Shown here: positions 25,265-32,798 of the stretch, in pieces
How positions within the stretch are numbered: position 1 is the stretch's first letter
Layout of the letters: each line of letters begins with the position of its first letter
Assembly (NCBI GenBank): GCA_035705985.1
Contig: DASSVP010000205.1
Coordinates: forward strand, 1 to 44,090
Direction of reading: 5' to 3'
DNA from: JACVRW01 sp035705985
GTDB taxonomy: Bacteria; Actinomycetota; Thermoleophilia; Solirubrobacterales; Thermoleophilaceae
Length of the DNA stretch: 44,090 nucleotides
Notes under the pieces: model-generated
What the model saw: the letters and a program-made list of their open reading frames with translations, nothing else
What the model was told of the DNA's origin: nothing
The model's database searches: none
Program-made: the position numbers and the translations under genes

Positions 25265-26389
25265 GTGTCAGTCGAGGTGGCGCCCGTGTCCTCGCGGGCC
25301 GACATGCGCGAGTTCATCGAGCTTCCCTTCCGGCTGCACTCTAACGCGGAAGGGTGGATTCCCCCGCTGCGGATCGAGCGCTGGCATTTCCTCCACCCCC
25401 GCACCGGGGCGTTCTACAAGCGGGGTGAGGCGGAGCTCTTCCTCGCACGCCGCCGGGGGAACGTCGTCGGGCGCATCAGCGCCCAAATCGACTCGGCTTA
25501 CAACGAGTTCCACGGCGACGCCACCGGCATGTTCGGCTTCCTGGAGCTGGAGGACGACGTGGAGGTGCTGCGCCGGCTGCTCGACGCGGCTGAGGGGTGG
25601 CTGCGCGAGCGCGGCCGCGACCGGATGCTCGGGCCGATGGACTTCACGATGAACGACGAGAGCGGCGTGCTGATCGAGGGCTTCGGACTGGAGCCGATGG
25701 TCCGCCAGGCGTGGCACCCGCCCTACTACCAGCGGCTCTGCGAGGAGGCCGGGCTCGAGAAGGCCGTGGACACCTTCATGTGGTCGCTCCACATCTCGGG
25801 CCGCGACCAGGTGATGCCGATCATCTGGGAGCTGGCCGAGCAACTCGAGCCGAAGCACGGGATCCGCATCCGGAAGATGACCCGGCGTCACCTCCGGCGC
25901 GACCTCGACGCGTTCGGCGAGCTCTACAACGAGGCCTGGGCGCGCAACTTCGGCTTCGTGCCGTACTCGAAGGAGGACCTCGACGCGTACGCCGGGGAGC
26001 TTCAGCTGGCCTACGACCGGCCCTGGTTCATGATCGCCGAGGACTCCGAGGGGAAGACGGTCGGGATGGCGATCACGGTGCCGGACCTCAACCAGGTGCT
26101 GAAGAGGATGAACGGCCGGCTGCTGCCGCTCGGCTGGTGGCACTTCCTGAACCGGCGCAGGATCATCGACCGCTGCCGAGTGGGTTTCCTCGGAGTGAGG
26201 CCGGCCTACCAGCACACGGGCGTGGCGGCCGGGCTGTACGCGGAGCACTTCGACATGGCGGAGGCGACTCGGGTGAAGGGGGGCGAGATGGGCTGGATCC
26301 TCGAGACGAACAAGGCGATGAACCGCGCCATGGAGGCGATGGGCGGCGAGATCGTGAAGAAGTACCGCGTTTACGAGCGAAGCCTCTGA
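25265..26389 (+). CDS. GNAT-like protein (YghO-type), divergent from the oxoamine synthase
   Basis: 374 residues. The fold appears to be a large GNAT relative: an N-terminal half with RIERWHFLHPRTGAFYKRGEA and FLARRRGNVVGRISAQID (strand pair), GRDRMLGPMDFTMNDESGVL (about 118-137), and a C-terminal half with FMIAEDSEGKTVGMAITVPD and RVGFLGVRPAYQHTGVAAGL (about 302-321), which corresponds to the acetyl-CoA or acyl-CoA binding loop. The last 40 residues (MGWILETNKAMNRAMEAMGG) match the family ending. I recall relatives such as E. coli YghO, with no proven activity. GTG start at 25265 with no SD; see the leaderless -10 box. Confidence 0.72.
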   Translation: MSVEVAPVSSRADMREFIELPFRLHSNAEGWIPPLRIERWHFLHPRTGAFYKRGEAELFLARRRGNVVGRISAQIDSAYNEFHGDATGMFGFLELEDDVEVLRRLLDAAEGWLRERGRDRMLGPMDFTMNDESGVLIEGFGLEPMVRQAWHPPYYQRLCEEAGLEKAVDTFMWSLHISGRDQVMPIIWELAEQLEPKHGIRIRKMTRRHLRRDLDAFGELYNEAWARNFGFVPYSKEDLDAYAGELQLAYDRPWFMIAEDSEGKTVGMAITVPDLNQVLKRMNGRLLPLGWWHFLNRRRIIDRCRVGFLGVRPAYQHTGVAAGLYAEHFDMAEATRVKGGEMGWILETNKAMNRAMEAMGGEIVKKYRVYERSL

Positions 26390-26402
26390 TACGTTGGCCG
26401 AC

Positions 26403-26645
26403 GTGTCAGACAACCTCCCCGTCCTCGCCGAGCCACGCCCGATCGAGCGGCGCGTGGAGGTATCGCTGCCGGCCGCCGTCGCGGCCGCCACGGGCGGGTT
26501 CCTCGTCGGCATCGCGACGTTCGTGATGGTGCGGCTGCTGAGGCGGCCGCGACCGGTCGCCGTTCGGCTCGGGAAGCGCAAGAAGGCCAACATCGCCGCC
26601 TCCCGCTCTTTCCTGGTCGACATCCACCTCCTCAAGGACCGATAG
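26403..26645 (+). CDS. small single-pass membrane protein of unknown function
   Basis: 80 residues from GTG at 26403 (a TTG at 26394 would add three residues). One hydrophobic helix spans about 23-45 (PAAVAAATGGFLVGIATFVM). A basic segment follows (VRLLRRPRPVAVRLGKRKKA), and the tail SRSFLVDIHLLKDR looks amphipathic. By the positive-inside rule the C-terminus is cytoplasmic. It lies 13 bp after the GNAT-like gene and 29 bp before the glycosylase gene, so it is probably in the same transcript. No family recognised. Confidence 0.55.
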   Translation: MSDNLPVLAEPRPIERRVEVSLPAAVAAATGGFLVGIATFVMVRLLRRPRPVAVRLGKRKKANIAASRSFLVDIHLLKDR

Positions 26646-26674
26646 CCGCCACGCTGGAGCAGGACGTCGTCCCC

Positions 26675-27517
26675 GTGGGGCCGTACCGGCTCCCGGGGCC
26701 GGGGCGCGATGGTGTGATGGTGCTCCGCGAACGTGCGCTCACGCGGGCGCTGTGGGTGGGCGACGAGCAGTGCACCGTCCGAGCCTGGGCCAGCGGCAGG
26801 GCGGTGAGGATCCGGGCGGAGGGGGCATCGCAGGAGGGGTGCGAAGCGGCCATCGACCGAATGCGCTTCGCGCTCGGCACAGACCACGACCTGAGCGAGT
26901 TCCACCGCCGTTTCCGCTGGGACCCGCTGATCGGGCCGGTCATCAGGCGCAAGCCCTACATCCGGCCGCGCCGCCGCCCCGAGCCCTTCGAGGCGCTCGC
27001 CTGGGCGGTGTGCGAGCAGCTGATCGAGTCCGGCCGCGCGGCGGCGATCCAGCGCCGGATCGTGCGCCGGCACGGTCGCCGGAGCGCCTGCGGGACTCTG
27101 CGTGCGCCGCCCTCGGCGGCCTTCCTCGCGGGGCGCTCGCCCGCGGAGCTCGACGCATGCGGACTCGCGCCGAAGCGCTCGATCGCGCTCGTCCGCGTGG
27201 CGCGCGAGGTGGCCGCGGGCCGCGCCGACCTGAGCGAGCACGAGCCGGCGTGGCGGCGTCTCCGCGCGATCCCGAACATCGGCAACTGGACGCTCGAGAT
27301 GCTCGCCGTGGCCGGCCAGGGCCGCGACGACCAGTTGCCGGCCCTCGACGTGGCCTATCTCAAGTTCGTCGGCGCCGCCGCCGGCCTCGGCCGGCGGGCT
27401 ACGGAGCAAGAGGTGCGCGAGTTCTTCGCTCCCTACGGCGAGTACGCTGCTCTTGCCGGCACTTACGCCCTACAAACGACATGGCTGCGCACCGGGCACC
27501 GCCCGGTGCTTGCCTAG
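26675..27517 (+). CDS. AlkA-like DNA-3-methyladenine glycosylase (HhH-GPD family)
   Basis: 280 residues from GTG at 26675. Removes alkylated bases from DNA to begin base-excision repair. The N-terminal 95 residues correspond to the AlkA-N-like beta domain. The HhH-GPD core (about 100-265) has the hairpin AIPNIGNWT (198-206) and the catalytic Asp225 in LPALDVAYLK, aligned with Asp238 of E. coli AlkA. There is no FeS-cluster Cys loop, which excludes MutY or endonuclease III. It lies 16 nt upstream of msrB; repair of alkylated DNA and of oxidised methionine side by side fits a damage-response unit, but no regulator site is seen. The stop is within CTAG. Confidence 0.85.
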   Translation: MGPYRLPGPGRDGVMVLRERALTRALWVGDEQCTVRAWASGRAVRIRAEGASQEGCEAAIDRMRFALGTDHDLSEFHRRFRWDPLIGPVIRRKPYIRPRRRPEPFEALAWAVCEQLIESGRAAAIQRRIVRRHGRRSACGTLRAPPSAAFLAGRSPAELDACGLAPKRSIALVRVAREVAAGRADLSEHEPAWRRLRAIPNIGNWTLEMLAVAGQGRDDQLPALDVAYLKFVGAAAGLGRRATEQEVREFFAPYGEYAALAGTYALQTTWLRTGHRPVLA

Positions 27518-27533
27518 AGGCGAGGTTGTTCAG

Positions 27534-27929
27534 ATGACCGAGAAGGTGGAGAAGTCGGACGCCGAGTGGCGCGAGGAGCTGGGCCCCGACCGCTTCCACG
27601 TGCTGCGCGAGGCGGGGACGGAGCCGCCCTTCACTGGGGCGTACACGTACTCGAAGGCCGACGGGATCTACCGCTGCGGCGCCTGCGGGAACGAGCTGTT
27701 CAGCTCCGACACGAAGTACGACTCCGGCAGCGGCTGGCCGAGCTTCACGGAGCCGGCGGTGGCCGACGCCGTCGAGCTACGCGAGGACACAAGCCACGGC
27801 ATGGTCCGCACCGAGGTCGTCTGCGCCCGCTGCGGCAGCCACCTGGGTCATGTGTTCCCCGACGGCCCGGGCCCCGGCGGCCAGCGCTACTGCATCAATT
27901 CCCTGTCGCTCGACCTGGACGAGAGCTAG
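27534..27929 (+). CDS. msrB: peptide methionine-(R)-S-oxide reductase MsrB
   Basis: 131 residues from ATG at 27534, supported by GAGG 8-9 nt upstream; an open frame continues 27 codons upstream but overlaps the glycosylase gene. Reduces methionine-R-sulfoxide in proteins. Structural zinc is held by Cys48, Cys51, Cys97 and Cys100 (YRCGACG, VCARCGS). The catalytic residue is Cys120 in RYCINSLSL, with GSGWPSF and GSHLGHVFPDGP typical of the family. There is no Cys at the usual resolving position around residue 65, so regeneration may use thioredoxin directly or another Cys. It overlaps the convergent sigma gene by the 4-bp CTAG. Confidence 0.95.
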   Translation: MTEKVEKSDAEWREELGPDRFHVLREAGTEPPFTGAYTYSKADGIYRCGACGNELFSSDTKYDSGSGWPSFTEPAVADAVELREDTSHGMVRTEVVCARCGSHLGHVFPDGPGPGGQRYCINSLSLDLDES

Positions 27930-28822
27930 CCGGCCCCGCTCAGGCCCACGGCGCTCAGGTCCAGGCCGGCCAGCCGCGCCGGGTCGGCCAGGATGTCCAT
28001 CGCCACGATCCGGCCGCGCCTGATCGTGAACCCGCCGACGGAGAAGAGCTCTCCGTCCCGGAGGGCGACCATTCCCGGCGCCCCGTTCACGAGCACGGGA
28101 TGCTGCTCCAGGCCGAGCCGCGAGTAGAACCGCGCCTGGCCCGCGACGGCATCCGCACCCCGGACCTCCCTTGCGGGGGTCGGCGCGAGCGGCCCGAAGT
28201 CCGCTCTCAGCACGACGTCCGGGTCGAGCACCTCGAGGAGCCGCTCGAAGTCGCCGTCGCGCGCGGCCGCGAGGAAAGCATCGACCACCTCGCGCTGCTC
28301 GTCCAGGTCGGCGTCGGGCACCGTGTCCCAGCCCTGGACCCGGCGGCGCGCCCTGCTCGCAAGCTGGCGCGCGGCGTCGGGCGAGCGGTCCACGATCGGC
28401 GCGATCTCGTCGAATGGCACGGCGAACATGTCGTGCAGCACGAAGGCGAGGCGCTCGGCGGGTGTGAGCGTCTCGAGCACGACGAGCAGCGCGAGGCCGA
28501 CCGAGTCGGCGAGCAGTGCCTCGTGCTCAGGCTGCGTGCCGTCGGGGCGATCGACGATCGGGTCCGGCACGCGCAGGTCGAGCGGCTCCTCGCGCCGCAC
28601 GTTCCGGGAGCGGAGCATGTTGAGCGAGACGCGCGCGACCACGGTGGTGAGCCAGGCATCGAGGCGCTCGACCTCGCCGGTGTCGGCGCGGCTCACCCGC
28701 AGCCAGGCCTCCTGCACGGCGTCGTCCGCCTCGCTGAGCGAGCCGAGGACGCGGTACGCCACCGAGCGCAGCCGCCCTCGCTGTTCCTCGAAGCGCTCCG
28801 TCAGCAGGTCACGTTCATTCAT
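27926..28822 (-). CDS. ECF41-type RNA polymerase sigma factor (SigJ-like) with SnoaL-like C-terminal domain
   Basis: 298 residues. Sigma region 2 spans about 6-76 (YRVLGSLSEADDAVQEAWLR) and region 4 about 112-160 (ETLTPAERLAFVLHDMFAVP, then FDEIAPIVDRSPDAARQLAS). A fused SnoaL/NTF2-like domain follows (about 175-295), ending in DILADPARLAGL, the position of the NPDKL-like motif of ECF41 factors. In that group the C-terminal domain controls sigma activity in place of an anti-sigma factor, and the gene sits beside a carboxymuconolactone decarboxylase, oxidoreductase or epimerase target, as here. The ATG has GGAGG about 11 nt upstream. A matching ECF41 promoter lies just upstream, facing this gene. 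Confidence 0.9.
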   Translation of the reverse strand: MNERDLLTERFEEQRGRLRSVAYRVLGSLSEADDAVQEAWLRVSRADTGEVERLDAWLTTVVARVSLNMLRSRNVRREEPLDLRVPDPIVDRPDGTQPEHEALLADSVGLALLVVLETLTPAERLAFVLHDMFAVPFDEIAPIVDRSPDAARQLASRARRRVQGWDTVPDADLDEQREVVDAFLAAARDGDFERLLEVLDPDVVLRADFGPLAPTPAREVRGADAVAGQARFYSRLGLEQHPVLVNGAPGMVALRDGELFSVGGFTIRRGRIVAMDILADPARLAGLDLSAVGLSGAG

Positions 28823-28859
28823 CGGTCACGTTCCTCCGTCGCGTCGTGTCATCCAGGTA

Positions 28860-28886
28860 GACCCGCGAAAGCACAGCGATGTGACA
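28860..28886 (-). promoter_or_regulatory. ECF41-type promoter facing the sigma gene
   Basis: Minus strand: TGTCACA (28886-28880), 16-bp spacer, GGTC (28863-28860). The published ECF41 consensus is TGTCACA, 16-17 bp, CGTC; here only the first -10 base differs. Transcription would start about 30 nt before the sigma ATG, implying autoregulation. The -35 box touches the SD (AAGGAG) of the divergent SDR gene. No comparable pair is seen on the plus strand. Confidence 0.55.
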
Positions 28887-28897
28887 AGGAGAGCACG

Positions 28898-29854
28898 ATG
28901 AGAGTCTTCGTGGCAGGAGCGAGCGGCGCGATCGGCAGCCGGCTTGTTCCCCAGTTGATCGAGCAGGGACACGAGGTGATCGGCACGTCGACCTCCCCGG
29001 AGGGCGCGGAGCGCGTCCGCGCCCTCGGCGCCGGCGCGAGGGAGCTCGACCTCCTCGACGCCCGCGCCGTGCGGCGAGCGGTCCTCGAGACCGAGCCCGA
29101 CGCCATCGTCCACCAGGCGACGGCGCTCGCGAAGGTCAGCTTCTCCCGCAACTTCGATCGCGTGTTCGCCGAGACGAACAGGCTTCGGATCGAGGGCACC
29201 GACGGGCTCCTCGCCGCGGCACGCGCCGCCGGGGTGTGGAGGTTCGTGGCCCAAAGCTATGCCAGCGGCCGGTACATCCGCGAGGGCGGGTGGGTGAAGA
29301 CGGAGCGCGACCGGCTCGACGCGGCGCCCGTCTCCACCATGAGGGAGAGCTTCGCGGCGATGCGCCACCTCGACGAGGCCGTCATCGACGCCGGCGGCGT
29401 GGTGTTGCGCTACGGCGGCTTCTACGGCGCGGACAACGACGGGCTGATCGAGCCGGTCCGGAGGCGGCGGTTCCCGATCGTCGGCGACGGTGGCGGGGTG
29501 ACCTCGTTCATCCATCTCGACGACGCCGCCGCTGCGACCGTGCTCGCTGTCGAACACCACGGGCCGGCGATCTTCAACGTCGTTGACGACGAGCCGGCGC
29601 CGGTCCGCGAGTGGCTGCCGGAGATGGCGAAGGCGCTCGGAGCCGGCCCGCCGCGCCGCGTCCCGCGCTGGCTCGCGCGGGTGGTCGCGGGCGACGCGGC
29701 GGTGATGATGGGCACCGACTCGCGCGGAGCGTCGAACGAGAAGGCGAAGCGGGAGCTGGGCTGGGAGCTGCGCCACCCGAGCTGGCGCGACGGCTTCGCG
29801 GCGGCCTACGGCGTCAGTCGTCCGAGGGAGGCGGCTGAAGCGAGCGCTGCATGA
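28898..29854 (+). CDS. atypical SDR / NAD-dependent epimerase-like protein, ECF41-linked
   Basis: 318 residues from ATG at 28898, 6-7 nt after the SD AAGGAGAG. The Rossmann motif GASGAIG (7-13) binds NAD(P). The segment where classical extended SDRs have YxxxK reads FAAMR (Phe152, Arg156), so both catalytic residues are missing. LRYGGFYG and FNVVDDEPAPVREWLP are typical of the epimerase family, and the ending GASNEKAKRELGWELRHPSW matches a paralogue at 35763-36698. ECF41 sigma factors commonly control an adjacent oxidoreductase or epimerase, so this is the probable target gene. Its 3' end overlaps the convergent GNAT gene by 41 bp. Confidence 0.85.
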   Translation: MRVFVAGASGAIGSRLVPQLIEQGHEVIGTSTSPEGAERVRALGAGARELDLLDARAVRRAVLETEPDAIVHQATALAKVSFSRNFDRVFAETNRLRIEGTDGLLAAARAAGVWRFVAQSYASGRYIREGGWVKTERDRLDAAPVSTMRESFAAMRHLDEAVIDAGGVVLRYGGFYGADNDGLIEPVRRRRFPIVGDGGGVTSFIHLDDAAAATVLAVEHHGPAIFNVVDDEPAPVREWLPEMAKALGAGPPRRVPRWLARVVAGDAAVMMGTDSRGASNEKAKRELGWELRHPSWRDGFAAAYGVSRPREAAEASAA

Positions 29855-30326
29855 GGACGGTGTCGTACCAGCGGCCGTGCTTGAACCCGACCGCGCGGAG
29901 GCGGCCGACCTCGTCGAAGCCGAACGCGCGGTGCAGGTCGACGGAGGTCCGCTCCTCCGTCCTGGCGATGATCGCGATGACCTCGCGGACCCCGGCCCGC
30001 TCGCCCTCCTCCAGGAGCCGCCCGAGGAGGGCGCGCCCGATGCCGCCGCCGCGGGCGTCCGGCGCCACGTAGACGGAGTCCTCGGCCGTGCGGCGGTAGG
30101 CGCTGCGCTCGTGGTACGGGTGAAGGTACGCGTAGCCGACCACACGGCCCCTCTCCTCGGCGACCAGGAACGGAAGCCCGGCGCGCGCGATCGCGCCCAT
30201 CCGGGCCGCCAACTCGTCCGGGGCGGGCGGCGACTTCTCGAAGGAGGCGGCCGTGTTCTCGACGTAGTGCGCATAGATCTCCCCGATGCCCGCCGCGTCT
30301 GCCGGCTCCGCGGGCCGGATCTTCAC
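29814..30326 (-). CDS. GNAT acetyltransferase, phosphinothricin-acetyltransferase-like
   Basis: 170 residues from GTG at 30326, set by a GTGA overlap with the upstream binding-protein gene; the open frame beyond that is not coding. The sequence follows the Pat/YwnH group: IRPAEPADAAGIGEIYAHYV, then VENTAASFEKSPP, GYAYLHPYHERSAYRRTAED, the acetyl-CoA loop RGGGIGRALL and LHRAFGFDEVGRLRAVGFKH. Such enzymes acetylate small amines such as phosphinothricin, methionine sulfoximine or related toxic analogues. It is the last gene of a leftward operon with an ABC importer; the acceptor is unknown. Confidence 0.85.
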   Translation of the reverse strand: MKIRPAEPADAAGIGEIYAHYVENTAASFEKSPPAPDELAARMGAIARAGLPFLVAEERGRVVGYAYLHPYHERSAYRRTAEDSVYVAPDARGGGIGRALLGRLLEEGERAGVREVIAIIARTEERTSVDLHRAFGFDEVGRLRAVGFKHGRWYDTVLMQRSLQPPPSDD

Positions 30327-31321
30327 AGCCCCGCGCCGGGCAGCAGGCCGTTCTCGTACGACGCGGCCGGGTCCGGCGGCTGCTCGAGGAGGCCGTTCTC
30401 CTTCATCCAGGCGGAGAACTCGTCCCAGCCGGCCGGGTCGTGCCAGCCGAAGGGCTTGCCCTCGGGCGGGAAGAACAGCGGCAGCGTCACGTCGACCACG
30501 GCTCGCTGAAGCTCCGGGTCGAGGTCGCGGTTCGCCTCGAGCAGGCCGTCGATTGCGGTGTCGGGGTCGCGCCGGAGATCGCGCGTCCCGCGCGAGATCG
30601 CGCCGACGAACGCGCGAATCTTCGCGCCGTCGCGCTCGAGCGCGTCCTCGTTCGCCACGAGCACCAGCTCGTTGTAGGTCGGGACGCCCGCATCCTCGAT
30701 CCGGATGATCCGCGGCTTGCGCCCGCGCAGCCGGAGCTCGGTGCCCTCGTAGTTCCAGAAGGCGCCGAGCGTGGCGTCGACCTTCCCGGTCAGGAGCGCC
30801 GCGCTGAAGCCGAAGCCGACGTTGCGGAGCTTCACCGAGCCGGGGTCGGCGCCCGCCTCCGTGAGGATCGCACGGAGGTAGGCCTCCTGGTAGTCGATGC
30901 CCGCGGTGCCCACGCGCTTGTCCTCGAGGTCGGCCGGCTCGTCGATCTTCGCGTTCGGCAGCGACATGATCGACGTGAGCGGCTTCTGGACGATCGCGGC
31001 GACGCTCACCACGCTCAGCCCCTGGTCGCGCGCCCGCAGCACCTCGGGCTCGTAGGAGATCGCGAGGTCCACGCGCCCGGCCGCGACCTGCTTGATCGGC
31101 GCCGCCGGGTCGGGTGGCTCGCGGATCTCCACGTCCAGCCCGGCCTGCTCGAAGTGGCCGCCCGCCTCGGCCGCGTAGATGCCGGCGTGGTCGGCGTTCG
31201 GGAAGTAGTCGAGCATGAGCTCGACGCGCTTCGAGCCGGACGGCGAGAGCACGTCCTCCTTCTCGCCGCAGCCGGCGAGCAGTATCGCGGCACAGGCCAC
31301 CAGTGCCGGGAGCCACCTCAT
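30323..31321 (-). CDS. ABC transporter substrate-binding lipoprotein, NMT1/ThiY family
   Basis: 332 residues from ATG at 31321 (ATGA overlap with the permease). Signal peptide with lipobox ILLAGC, lipidated Cys18. The start of the mature domain (VELMLDYFPNADHAGIYAAE, then GGHFEQAGLDVEI) is typical of ThiY-like proteins that bind pyrimidine precursors of thiamine, and of the wider NMT1/SsuA group. GRVDLAISYEPEVLRARDQG and ALLTGKVDATLGAFWNYEG are the usual hinge and ligand segments. With the permease and ATPase it forms a ThiXYZ-like importer. No thiamine riboswitch or thi gene is visible, so the ligand could also be an alkanesulfonate, nitrate-like or other small molecule. Confidence 0.85.
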   Translation of the reverse strand: MRWLPALVACAAILLAGCGEKEDVLSPSGSKRVELMLDYFPNADHAGIYAAEAGGHFEQAGLDVEIREPPDPAAPIKQVAAGRVDLAISYEPEVLRARDQGLSVVSVAAIVQKPLTSIMSLPNAKIDEPADLEDKRVGTAGIDYQEAYLRAILTEAGADPGSVKLRNVGFGFSAALLTGKVDATLGAFWNYEGTELRLRGRKPRIIRIEDAGVPTYNELVLVANEDALERDGAKIRAFVGAISRGTRDLRRDPDTAIDGLLEANRDLDPELQRAVVDVTLPLFFPPEGKPFGWHDPAGWDEFSAWMKENGLLEQPPDPAASYENGLLPGAGL

Positions 31322-32070
31322 ACGGAGCTTTCCTTCCGGTTCCAGGGACATGTCACACGCTCCAGCAGCACCGCAAGCATGAACAGAGCAATAGCGATCG
31401 CGGCGAGCAAAACCGTCCCCGCGTACAGCCGGCCGGTCTGGAGCTGGTTGTTCGCGGTCAGGACGAGCCGCCCGAGCCCCTCTGCGCCGCCGGCCCATTC
31501 GCCGAATACCGCGCCCGCCACGGAGACGGTCGCGGCCACCTTCAGCCCGGTGAAGAGCGACGGCAGCGACGACGGCAGCTCCACCGAGCGAAGGATCCGC
31601 AGCCGCGACGCCCCCATGCTGCGCATCAGCTTGAGCAGCTCCGGCTCCACCGAGCGAAGGCCCGCAAGCAGGTTGAGCGTGATCGGGAAGAAGCAGATCA
31701 GCGCGACGATCGCGATCGCCGGGCCCTTCCCGAAGTCGAACAGCAGCACGAAGATCGGCGCGAGAACGACGATCGGGATGGCCTGCGAGGCGAGCACGAC
31801 CGGGTACGCCGCGTCGTGCAGCGGCGGCCAGAGGTGCATGCAGAGCGCGAGGAGCGCGCCGGCCACCAGCGCAAGCGCGAGGCCCGCCAGGACTTCTGTG
31901 ATCGTCGTCCACGCGTTGTCCGAGAGCAGCGACCAGTCGTCGACGAGCGCATCCACCGTCTCGCCGGGCGAGGCGAGCGTGAGGTCGTCCACCGAGTCGA
32001 GCGAGGCCGCCCAGTGCCAGGCCAGCAGCAGCAGGGCCACGAACAGCGCGCTCAGGGCGTAGCGCCTCAC
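31318..32070 (-). CDS. ABC transporter permease, BPD type (ThiX/SsuC/TauC family)
   Basis: 250 residues from GTG at 32070 (GTGA overlap with the ATPase). Five to six hydrophobic segments: 5-21, 60-80, 90-112, 117-135, 178-200 and 215-238. The EAA loop, which contacts the ATPase, is seen as MRSMGASRLRILRSVELPSS (about 148-167). QAIPIVVLAPIFVLLFDFGK is the conserved segment of the TauC/SsuC/ThiX permeases. Forms a homodimer with two ATPase subunits in related systems. The ATGA overlap with the binding-protein gene fixes subunit coupling. Confidence 0.9.
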   Translation of the reverse strand: MRRYALSALFVALLLLAWHWAASLDSVDDLTLASPGETVDALVDDWSLLSDNAWTTITEVLAGLALALVAGALLALCMHLWPPLHDAAYPVVLASQAIPIVVLAPIFVLLFDFGKGPAIAIVALICFFPITLNLLAGLRSVEPELLKLMRSMGASRLRILRSVELPSSLPSLFTGLKVAATVSVAGAVFGEWAGGAEGLGRLVLTANNQLQTGRLYAGTVLLAAIAIALFMLAVLLERVTCPWNRKESSV

Positions 32071-32798
32071 GCCCCGAGCGCCTCCAGCGCGTGGCGCTTC
32101 ACGGCGGTGAACTCGGGGCTCGTCACGTCGCGCGGTCGGGCGAGCTCGACGGGCAGCTCGGCCACCACGCGCCCGGGCCGCGGGGAGAGCACCGCCACGC
32201 GGTCGGCGAGAAACACGGCCTCGTCCACGTCGTGGGTAACGAGCACGACCGTGCGCGGCTCCCGCGCGAGCGCGTCCGCCAGCCAGCGCTGCATCGAGCC
32301 CCGCGTGATCGAGTCGAGCGCCCCGAACGGCTCGTCGAGCAGGAGCACCGGGCGGCCGGGAAGGAGCGTGCGGAGGAACGCCACGCGCTGCCTCATGCCG
32401 CCCGACAGCTCGCGCGGCCGGGCCGACTCGAACTCGGCAAGCCCGAAGCGCTCGAAGAGCGGCTCGGCGCGGCGGCGTGCCTCGCCCCGTCCCACACCCT
32501 GCGCCTCGAGGGCGAGCGCGGCGTTCGACAGCGCGTCCCGCCACGGGAGCAGGAGGTCGCGCTGGGGCATGTACGCACACGAGGCGCGGCGCGCCGCCGC
32601 CTCCGTTCCGCCCCTGACCGTCACGCTGCCCTCGTCCGGCTCCTGGAGGCCCGCCACCAGCTCGAGCAGGGTTGACTTCCCGCACCCGGACGGCCCGACG
32701 ACCGCCAGCACCTCGTCCTCGCGGGCCCCGAGCTCGATGCCCTCGAGCGCGCTGACGCGCCCGTATCGCCGGGCCACGTTCGACAGTGAGACGGTCAA
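32067..32798 (-). CDS. ABC transporter ATPase (ThiZ/SsuB/TauB family)
   Basis: 243 residues from TTG at 32798, chosen because it makes a TTGA overlap with the VWA gene and starts directly at the first strand (LTVSLSNVARRYG). A GTG or ATG further upstream would run into the VWA gene. Walker A GPSGCGKS (35-42), Gln79, signature LSGGM (131-135), Walker B VLLLDEP (151-157) and His189 are all intact. YMPQRDLLLPWRDALSN is the Q-loop form seen in nitrate/taurine/thiamine-precursor importers. It provides ATP hydrolysis for the two genes downstream. Confidence 0.9.
   Translation of the reverse strand: MTVSLSNVARRYGRVSALEGIELGAREDEVLAVVGPSGCGKSTLLELVAGLQEPDEGSVTVRGGTEAAARRASCAYMPQRDLLLPWRDALSNAALALEAQGVGRGEARRRAEPLFERFGLAEFESARPRELSGGMRQRVAFLRTLLPGRPVLLLDEPFGALDSITRGSMQRWLADALAREPRTVVLVTHDVDEAVFLADRVAVLSPRPGRVVAELPVELARPRDVTSPEFTAVKRHALEALGA

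Noticed and set aside
28847..28873. ECF41-type promoter on the plus strand starting at TGTCATC (28847)
   Set aside because: No CGTC or close variant lies 15-17 bp downstream (the bases there are AGCA-like), so only the minus-strand promoter was kept.
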